Below, piece after piece: positions 31,734 to 37,090 of a DNA stretch of 37,090 nt. A program made the position numbers and the translations under genes. Source of the stretch: Pygmaiobacter massiliensis. GTDB lineage: Bacteria; Bacillota; Clostridia; Oscillospirales; Ruminococcaceae. Position 1 is the first letter of the stretch. Every line of letters starts with the position of its first letter. The stretch is taken from the NCBI GenBank assembly GCA_022778585.1, contig JALFTI010000023.1:1-37090 (forward strand), in the 5' to 3' direction. The notes below the pieces were generated by a model. It searched no databases and had not been told where the DNA came from. It worked only from the letters and a program-made list of their open reading frames with translations.

Positions 31734-33050
31734 ATGAGCCACCATACCACCGAAGAGCTGCTCTCCTTTATTGAAGAAAACGACATCAAATTTATAAGGC
31801 TTGCCTTCTGCGACATTTTCGGCATTCCCAAAAACATCTCCATCATGTCCAACCAGCTGGCCCACGCGGTGCGTCATGGCATTTCGTTCGACGCTTCGGC
31901 CATTGCCGGTTTTTCCAATGTGGCAGAATCGGACCTGTTTTTGGTGCCGGACCTGGACACCTTTTCGCTTCTGCCCTGGCGGCCCAGCGAGGGCTGTGTA
32001 GGCCGTTTTTTCTGCAATATTCAATACCCGGACGGCCGTCCGTTTGAAGGGGATGGCCGCCGGGTGCTGCAGCAGGCCGAAAAGCTGGCCCAAAGTCACG
32101 GTTATCATTGCCTGACCGGCCCCGAATGCGAATTTTATCTGTTTGAGACCGACGCCCAGGGCCAGCCCACCCAAATTCCGTTTGACCAGGCCGGTTATTT
32201 TGATATGGCTCCCGTGGATAAGGGGGAAAATATTCGCCGTGAAATCTGCCTGACTTTGGAAGAAATGGGCATTCAGCCCGAGCGCAGCCACCACGAACAG
32301 GGCCCCGGCCAAAATGAGATCGACTTTCGGTGCTCTTCGCCGCTGGCAGCTGCCGACGACCTGATGACCATGCGCACGGCGGTAAAAGCCATAGCGGCCC
32401 AAAATGGGCTTTTTGCTTCGTTTTTGCCCAAACCCCTGCCGGACAAAAGCGGCAATGGCCTGCACATTAACCTGTCGCTTTACCAGGGCGCGCGCAATTT
32501 GTTTGAACATTTTCCCGACCGGCCCGACCCGGCCGCCGCTTCCTTTGTAGCCGGCATGCTGCGCCGGGTACCGGAAATTACGGTTTTTGCCGACTCGCTG
32601 CCTGGCTCCTACAAGCGGCTGGGCCGGTTTGAAGCCCCTGGAACGGTCAGCTGGTCCTGCCAGAACCGTTCTTCCCTCATTCGGGTACCGGCCGCCTATG
32701 CGGATGACTGCCGGGTAGAGCTGCGCAGCCCCGACCCCGCCTGTAACCCCTATTTTGTGATTGCGCTTTTGCTGTTTGCCGGGCTGGAGGGCATTTCCGA
32801 ACAGCTGCCCCTGCCCCCCGCCACCGACCAGGATTTGTACCATTTGGCCGACAAAACCGGTCCTGCTCCGCTTCCTGCAAGCTTGGCCGAAGCGGTAAAG
32901 CTTGCCCGTGAAAGCGAGTTTTTGCGCAGTGTTCTGCCCGACCGGCTGCTTACCAACTACCTTAACCAAAAGCAGCTGGAAGCCGAAAAATACGGCGCCG
33001 AAGGCGACCCCTACCGGTACGAGATTGAGCAATATTTCCAGCGCATTTGA
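31734..33050 (+). CDS. glnA: Glutamine synthetase, GlnA type I
   Basis: 438 residues, the short alpha-type length of Firmicutes, without an adenylylation loop. Metal ligands and substrate loops are present: GPECEFYLF (Glu131, Glu133), HHEQGPGQNEIDF (Glu188, Glu195), SGNGLHINLS (His244), QNRSSLIRVP and VELRSPD. It makes glutamine from glutamate and ammonia. GGAGG lies 6 bases before ATG. The ANTAR gene begins 32 bases after its stop, the same glnA-nitR order described in Clostridium, and the leader carries an attenuator. Confidence 0.95.
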   Translation: MSHHTTEELLSFIEENDIKFIRLAFCDIFGIPKNISIMSNQLAHAVRHGISFDASAIAGFSNVAESDLFLVPDLDTFSLLPWRPSEGCVGRFFCNIQYPDGRPFEGDGRRVLQQAEKLAQSHGYHCLTGPECEFYLFETDAQGQPTQIPFDQAGYFDMAPVDKGENIRREICLTLEEMGIQPERSHHEQGPGQNEIDFRCSSPLAAADDLMTMRTAVKAIAAQNGLFASFLPKPLPDKSGNGLHINLSLYQGARNLFEHFPDRPDPAAASFVAGMLRRVPEITVFADSLPGSYKRLGRFEAPGTVSWSCQNRSSLIRVPAAYADDCRVELRSPDPACNPYFVIALLLFAGLEGISEQLPLPPATDQDLYHLADKTGPAPLPASLAEAVKLARESEFLRSVLPDRLLTNYLNQKQLEAEKYGAEGDPYRYEIEQYFQRI

Positions 33051-33082
33051 CCAAACAAGCGCGAGAAAGAGAGGTGGAGCGG

Positions 33083-33643
33083 ATGGTCGATACCCTGATT
33101 GTCAGTGAAGCAAAATACCACGAAGCCCTCAAATCCTTTTTTGCCGTCGGCCCCAACTGCCAATGCTGCACAAGCGCAGGGCAGGCGCGCCGGCAGCTCT
33201 CTTCCGGCAGCTACCAGCTGGTTATTATCAACGCTCCCCTGCAGGATGAATCCGGCCGCGAGCTGGCAAAGCAGGCTGCCAGCCAGCAGTCCAGCGTTAT
33301 TTTATTGGCTGCGGCCGCCCAGGCCGAAAAGCTGGCAGACCAGCTGGAAAGGCTTGGCATTTTTGTCATTCCCAAACCGTTAAACCGGCAAACAGCCGTT
33401 TTTGTACTGCAGTTTGTGCGCGCCGCCCAGGCCCGCGCCCAAAAGCTTCTGGAAGAAAACCACCGCCTTGTGCGCAGGCTGGAAGAAATGCGGCTGGTTA
33501 CCCGGGCAAAATGCGCGCTGGTGCGCTACTGTGACATGACCGAAGAGCAAGCCCACCGGGCCTTGGAGCAGCGTGCCATGGACGAGCGCATTTCCCTAAA
33601 GGAAGCGGCGCTGAGCCTTTTAAGCCAATATGAAAGCGTTTAA
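33083..33643 (+). CDS. ANTAR-domain antiterminator with degenerate receiver (NitR-like)
   Basis: 186 residues. Residues 1-110 fold-match a response-regulator receiver, but the phosphorylated Asp is replaced: the strand reads VIINAPL with Asn50, although the conserved Lys98 in IPKPL is kept. A coiled linker (about 112-135) leads to an ANTAR RNA-binding domain (131-184, TRAKCALVRYCDMTEEQAHRALEQRAMDERISLKEAALSLL in pieces). In clostridia the NitR protein next to glnA is proposed to prevent termination in nitrogen genes. ATG 33083 follows AGGTGGAG; it is co-transcribed with glnA. Four nearby leaders are its likely targets. Activity probably depends on protein partners or ligands, not phosphorylation. 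Confidence 0.92.
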   Translation: MVDTLIVSEAKYHEALKSFFAVGPNCQCCTSAGQARRQLSSGSYQLVIINAPLQDESGRELAKQAASQQSSVILLAAAAQAEKLADQLERLGIFVIPKPLNRQTAVFVLQFVRAAQARAQKLLEENHRLVRRLEEMRLVTRAKCALVRYCDMTEEQAHRALEQRAMDERISLKEAALSLLSQYESV

Positions 33644-33655
33644 CCCTCAAAGAAA

Positions 33656-33675
33656 GTCAAACAAAGGCGTTTGGC
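33656..33675 (+). promoter_or_regulatory. ANTAR-type antiterminator hairpin, amidotransferase leader
   Basis: GTCAAAC pairs with GTTTGGC (7 pairs, one G-U) around hexaloop AAAGGC (33663-33668). It is the best-formed of the four and begins 13 bases after the ANTAR stop codon. Its 3' arm is part of the terminator at 33667. Confidence 0.75.
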
Positions 33676-33713
33676 GAAAGGGAAGTTTATCCCCTTTCGC
33701 TGGACGCTTTTTT
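33667..33713 (+). terminator. Intergenic attenuator before the amidotransferase operon
   Basis: GCGTTTGGCGAAAGGG (33667-33682) pairs along 16 positions (a few G-U) with CCCTTTCGCTGGACGC (33692-33707), then TTTTTT. It could end the glnA-ANTAR transcript, or let it continue into the sugar operon. Confidence 0.9.
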
Positions 33714-33766
33714 CATTTGGCCGGTTTCGCGCCGGCCCCAAACAAAAAGGAGGCCTTTACGGACCT

Positions 33767-35134
33767 ATGGAAAAACTGAAGCGGTACATCCCCATCGACT
33801 ACTCCAAATATGCCCCCGACATTCCCCAAGACCAGCGGGAGGCCTACTATGGCCTGCCGCAGAAGGTGCAGTTTTGCAAAAGCTGCGTTATGTCCAACCA
33901 AAAGCCCAACAGCTGTTATGAATTTGAACATACCATCCACTCCAAAAAGAAAACCATGGTGATTCAGCCAGACGGCGTATGCGACGCCTGCCATGCCTGC
34001 CGCAACAAGGAAGACCAGATTGACTGGACCGACCGGCAAGCGCAGCTGCGCGAACTGTGCGACCGGTACCGCAAAACAGACGGCAGCTACGACTGCCTGG
34101 TTCCGGGCAGCGGCGGAAAGGACAGCTTTTATGCGGCCCACCTGCTTAAGTACAAATACGGCATGCACCCGCTTACCGTCACCTGGGCTCCCCACATTTA
34201 TACCCCGTGGGGCTTTCAGAACTTTGAAGCCTGGATCCACGCTGGGTTTGACAACTACCTTTGCACACCTAACGGGCTGACCCATCGGCTTTTAACCCGC
34301 CTTGCCACCGAAAATTTGTTTCACCCGTTCCAGCCCTTTATTCTGGGGCAAAAGCAGCTGGCCCCCAAAATAGCGGCCAAATTCGGCATTCCGCTGGTAT
34401 TCTACGGGGAGAACGAAGCCGAGTTCGGCAACCCCATTGCCGACAACAATTCCGCCTTGCGGGACCAGCACTTTTTTTCCACCAACGACTTTGACCATAT
34501 CTACCTGGGCGGTGTTTCGCTGCGTCAGCTTACGGAAGATTTCGGCGTTGATAAAGCGGACCTTTCTATCTATCTGCCCTGTGATACCAGCGATCTGGAA
34601 AAAAATCACATTCAGGTGCACTATATGGGCTATTACGAAAAGTGGCACCCGCAGGGTGCTTACTATTACAGTGTAGAACACGGCGGCTTTGTCCCAAGCC
34701 CCGAGCGCACCGCCGGCACCTATTCCAAGTACAATTCCATTGACGATAAGGTGGATGATTTTTTCTACTACACAACCTATATCAAATACGGCATTGGCCG
34801 GTGCAGCTACGACGCCGCACAGGAGATCCGCAACGGCGAGATTACCCGGCAGGAAGGCCAGGCACTGTGCCGCAAGTTTGACGGCGAATTCCCCATGCGG
34901 TTTGCCGACGAGGTTTTCCGCTACCTTTCCATTGAACCGGAAAAATTCCCCCGTGCAGCCCAATGCTTCGAACAGCCCATTATGGATATGGACTATTTTA
35001 TGCACCTGGCCGACCGGTTCCGCTCGCCCCATCTTTGGCAGCATGAAAATGGCCGCTGGAGTTTGCGCTATACCCCGTTTGAAGGGGAAAGCCTGTGCGG
35101 ATATGGCGCCCCCGAAAGAGGTGAAGCGCGGTGA
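33767..35134 (+). CDS. N-acetyl sugar amidotransferase (PseA/WbpG type)
   Basis: 455 residues. A Cys pair CKSC (37-40) and CDACHAC (72-78) suggest a zinc site, followed by the PP-loop ATP pyrophosphatase motif PGSGGKDS (113-120) and the YGENEAEFGNP region typical of this family. It activates an N-acetyl or carboxyl group of a nucleotide-linked sugar so that ammonia can be added, giving acetamidino or amide groups on surface glycans. Ammonia is expected from the HisH/HisF pair encoded next. GGAGG is 13 bases before the ATG, rather far; no better start is visible. The stop overlaps the hisF start (GTGA). Confidence 0.88.
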   Translation: MEKLKRYIPIDYSKYAPDIPQDQREAYYGLPQKVQFCKSCVMSNQKPNSCYEFEHTIHSKKKTMVIQPDGVCDACHACRNKEDQIDWTDRQAQLRELCDRYRKTDGSYDCLVPGSGGKDSFYAAHLLKYKYGMHPLTVTWAPHIYTPWGFQNFEAWIHAGFDNYLCTPNGLTHRLLTRLATENLFHPFQPFILGQKQLAPKIAAKFGIPLVFYGENEAEFGNPIADNNSALRDQHFFSTNDFDHIYLGGVSLRQLTEDFGVDKADLSIYLPCDTSDLEKNHIQVHYMGYYEKWHPQGAYYYSVEHGGFVPSPERTAGTYSKYNSIDDKVDDFFYYTTYIKYGIGRCSYDAAQEIRNGEITRQEGQALCRKFDGEFPMRFADEVFRYLSIEPEKFPRAAQCFEQPIMDMDYFMHLADRFRSPHLWQHENGRWSLRYTPFEGESLCGYGAPERGEAR

Positions 35135-35913
35135 AAGACAAGGTGCGGTTAATTGCCCGGCTGGATGTGAAGGACGAAAACCTGGTGAAAGGCATTCAGT
35201 ACGAAGGTCTGCGCAAGCTGGGCAGTCCTCACGACTTTGCGGTGCGCTACTACCGGCAGGGGGTGGACGAACTGCTTTACCTGGACACAGTGGCAAGCCT
35301 TTATGGGCGCAACAATTTGGGCGATATTTTAAAACAGACCACTCAGGATGTATTTATTCCCATAACCGCAGGAGGGGGGCTGCGCAGCGTGCAGGATGTG
35401 CAGGCAGTTCTCCAAGCAGGCGCCGACAAGGCCGCCATCAACACCGCCGCCCTGAAGCGCCCCCAGCTGATTTGTGAGGTGGCCGAGGCCTTTGGCAGCC
35501 AGTGCATGGTGCTGAGCGTACAGGCAAAACGCCGTGACCTGAAAAACGCCTTTGCCGGCTGGGAAGCCTATTACGATAATGGGCGGGAGCATTCCGGCCG
35601 GGATGTACTGGAATGGGTGCGCGAAGCTGCAAAACTTGGCGCCGGAGAAATTTTGGTAACCAGCGTGGATTGTGAAGGGTTCCAGAAAGGCATGGACCTG
35701 GAATTGATAAGCGCTGTAAGCGCGGCGGTGGACCTGCCGGTTATTGCAGCGGGCGGGGCAGGCAGCTGCCGCGACCTGGTAAAGGCTGCACAAAGCGGTG
35801 CCAACGCCGTGGCGGCCGCCAGTATTCTGCACTACGGCAAAACCACCGTTATGGAGATGAAGCACGCCCTTTTAAAAGCAGATATTGAGGTGAGACAATG
35901 CAGCGAGTGGTAA
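35131..35913 (+). CDS. hisF: HisF-like cyclase subunit of a sugar amidation complex
   Basis: 260 residues, a full HisF beta/alpha barrel: ARLDVKDENLVKGI with Asp12, TAGGGLRS, DKAAINTAAL, EILVTSVDCEG and AAGGAGS. In true HisF the second catalytic acid is Asp130 in the strand IDAKR; here the strand reads SVQAKRRD with Gln131. Together with its position between an amidotransferase and hisH, with no other his genes, this argues against histidine synthesis and for ammonia delivery in glycan amidation (compare hisF2/hisH2 beside wbpG in Pseudomonas). Starts with GTG 35131, overlapping the previous stop. Confidence 0.88.
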   Translation: MKDKVRLIARLDVKDENLVKGIQYEGLRKLGSPHDFAVRYYRQGVDELLYLDTVASLYGRNNLGDILKQTTQDVFIPITAGGGLRSVQDVQAVLQAGADKAAINTAALKRPQLICEVAEAFGSQCMVLSVQAKRRDLKNAFAGWEAYYDNGREHSGRDVLEWVREAAKLGAGEILVTSVDCEGFQKGMDLELISAVSAAVDLPVIAAGGAGSCRDLVKAAQSGANAVAAASILHYGKTTVMEMKHALLKADIEVRQCSEW

Positions 35914-36545
35914 CCATTGTGGATTATGGGCGCAGCAATCTTTTAAGTGTGCAGCGCGCCTTAGAATACTGCGGGGCGCAGGTACAGTATGCCCAAACCC
36001 CTGCCCAGCTGAATGGCGCCCGTATTCTGGTATTGCCGGGGGTGGGGGCTTTTGCCGATGGCGCTAAGGCTTTAAAGCGCTCGGGGCTGGATGATGCCAT
36101 TGTGCAGCTGGCTGCACAGGGTGTTCCTGTTTTGGGCATCTGCCTTGGCATGCAATTGCTGTTTTGCTCCAGCTGTGAGGGAGGTTTTTGCCAGGGGCTG
36201 GGGCTTTTGCCCGGCAAAGTGGTCCCCATTCCCGGCAAAACCACCACCGGCGCCCGGCTGAAGGTTCCCCACATTGGCTGGGAAGCACTGCATTTTCCAA
36301 ACCAGGAGCACCGTGGCATTCTGAAAGCGCTGCCCGAAAACAGCGAAGCTTATTTTGTGCACAGCTACCACGCCCAGTGCGCTTTTGCCGAAGATGTAAT
36401 TGCCGATTTTGAGTATGGAGGACATGCCCTCTGCGCAGCTGTTTGGCGAAAAAATTTGTTTGGCCTGCAGTTTCACCCGGAAAAAAGTGGTCCGGTGGGC
36501 CTTACCATTTTAAAAACCTTTTTGGACGAGGCCAGCAGCGGCTAA
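35898..36545 (+). CDS. hisH: HisH-like glutamine amidotransferase subunit
   Basis: 215 residues, class I glutamine amidotransferase. The triad is intact: Cys82 in GICLGMQ, His193 and Glu195 in FHPEKSG; PGVGAF forms the oxyanion region. It hydrolyses glutamine and passes ammonia through the HisF barrel to the PP-loop enzyme. It overlaps hisF by 16 bases, so the complex is made in fixed ratio. This third glutamine-dependent activity in the region explains why the operon would be tied to nitrogen control. Confidence 0.92.
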   Translation: MQRVVTIVDYGRSNLLSVQRALEYCGAQVQYAQTPAQLNGARILVLPGVGAFADGAKALKRSGLDDAIVQLAAQGVPVLGICLGMQLLFCSSCEGGFCQGLGLLPGKVVPIPGKTTTGARLKVPHIGWEALHFPNQEHRGILKALPENSEAYFVHSYHAQCAFAEDVIADFEYGGHALCAAVWRKNLFGLQFHPEKSGPVGLTILKTFLDEASSG

Positions 36546-36583
36546 ATATTTCATTTACCCGTTTCGCTTACAAAACCTTTCTA

Positions 36584-36612
36584 AAAAGCCCTGGCAAGTT
36601 GCCAGGGCTTTT
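36584..36612. terminator. Strong terminator after hisH
   Basis: AAAAGCCCTGGCAA, one base, TTGCCAGGGCTTTT: 14 perfect pairs, T-rich on both strands. Confidence 0.92.
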
Positions 36613-36676
36613 GGGTTGTTTTTATAGTTTGCCGTATCCTCATAAAACTTCCTTTTTGAAAAGTTTTAAATTCATA

Positions 36677-36709
36677 AAAATATTTTTGTCCGTACAGGAA
36701 AATATTTTT
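36677..36709. repeat. AT-rich direct repeat upstream of the last promoter
   Basis: AAAATATTTTT at 36677-36687 and again at 36699-36709, 22 bases apart (two helical turns), about 45-80 bases upstream of the -10 box. It could be a regulator site or an UP-like element. Confidence 0.4.
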
Positions 36710-36731
36710 CTAACTTTTATGCTTTTGCTGC

Positions 36732-36760
36732 CTTTTGTTTGTAAAAAAGCGTTCTATAAT
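36732..36760 (+). promoter_or_regulatory. Promoter of the terminal surface-protein gene
   Basis: A perfect TATAAT at 36755-36760 with a weak CTTTTG 17 bases upstream. A CCAGC/GCTGG hairpin (36807-36825) sits directly before the start codon, where no Shine-Dalgarno is visible. Confidence 0.5.
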
Positions 36761-36826
36761 GTTAAAGTAAAAAAAATAAAAACATTTTATTTTATCAAAA
36801 TTTAACCAGCAAACCATACGCTGGAA

Positions 36827-37090
36827 ATGAGAATTTATTTGAAAAAACAATTGATCAGCCTACTTCTTGCGCTTGCCATAGCGTGCGGCAGCTTGCCGCT
36901 TACTGCGCTGGCGCAAGAATCTGCTACTGCTGCCTCGAGCACTATGTGCACCTGTGAACAACTGCGCAGCGAAGGAAATACAAATGCATCCTGCTAGGCC
37001 TGTCTTCAGAACCCTCTGGACTGTACTGGTGCTTCTGCAAGTGAACCGGATTCTTCTGCCAGCGAGCCTGAAAGCATGGTAAGTGAACCG
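36827..37090 (+). pseudogene. Secreted Cys-rich surface protein, in-frame TAG, cut by window end
   Basis: From ATG 36827 the frame gives a clear signal peptide (basic MRIYLKKQ, hydrophobic core, LTALAQE cleavage area), then CTCEQLRSEGNTNASC, a TAG stop at 36995-36997, and in the same frame ACLQNPLDCTG followed by Ser/Glu/Pro-rich SEPDSSASEPES to the end of the window. Firmicute surface proteins often carry a CTC-x3-C ... NxxCxxC ... C-x-G motif; here it spans the stop, so the stop interrupts one real protein. It could be a decayed gene, a strain polymorphism, a base error, or readthrough. The 3' end is outside the window. Confidence 0.6.

Noticed and set aside
35131-36545. HisF and HisH as histidine biosynthesis genes
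   Set aside because: No other his genes are linked, they overlap a PP-loop sugar amidotransferase gene, and the HisF second catalytic Asp is replaced.
36995-36997. TAG reassigned as a normal sense codon
   Set aside because: All 32 other genes are full length under the standard code without internal TAG, so general reassignment does not fit; only local readthrough or decay remains.

Overview
The window looks like chromosome from a gut-type Firmicute of class Clostridia, most likely Oscillospiraceae/Ruminococcaceae. The signs are a moderately high G+C, type III glutamine synthetase beside a short GlnA and an ANTAR antiterminator, KtrAB, the IreB family, AcpS next to MazF, and a surface protein of the Cys-rich type common in this group. 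There are 32 complete protein genes plus one broken or truncated gene at the right end. I found no tRNA, rRNA, CRISPR array or insertion sequence.

Layout. 1-226: hairpins, a short direct repeat and a terminator. 227-1087 (-): acpS followed by mazF, with no antitoxin visible between them. 1269-3645 (+): ireB, a small unknown gene, an O6-alkylguanine-DNA methyltransferase, and a DUF1835-type protein behind a striking palindromic promoter. 3729-6099 (-): an operon of an EamA exporter, a D-amino-acid-transaminase-like enzyme and a DUF3267 membrane zincin. 6260-7516: DUF1015 protein. 7836-9494: membrane-anchored SGNH hydrolase with a Ser-Pro stalk. 9748-11085: purine permease. 11413-15690: ABC ATPase plus a giant FtsX-type permease with a coiled-coil insert. 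15892-18170: ROK regulator plus SIS-domain protein. 18563-19980 (-): two-subunit Fe-S fumarase/tartrate dehydratase. 20311-22398: amidohydrolase, YjbQ and a FrlD-like sugar kinase. 22690-24855: a poly-GlcNAc-type glycosyltransferase and a polysaccharide deacetylase. 25089-27105 (-): ktrB-ktrA. 27432-36545: a glutamine-centred region (type III glutamine synthetase, CTP synthase, GlnA, ANTAR regulator, then an amidotransferase-hisF-hisH operon). 36755-37090: promoter and 5' part of a secreted Cys-rich protein interrupted by an in-frame TAG.

The most interesting system is the glutamine region. Four transcription units (type III GS, pyrG, glnA, and the sugar amidotransferase operon) each have a leader with an intrinsic terminator. 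In every leader the 5' arm of the terminator can instead form a small hairpin with a hexaloop AAAGGC (AACGGC in one case). Such loops, with A at position 1 and G at position 4, are the hallmark of RNA sites for ANTAR proteins, and an ANTAR gene with a degenerate receiver domain sits among them. I infer an autonomous antitermination regulon that couples glutamine synthesis to glutamine-consuming CTP synthesis and to surface-sugar amidation. Only one hairpin per leader is visible, and three lie almost at the transcript 5' end, unlike the usual two-hairpin ANTAR site.
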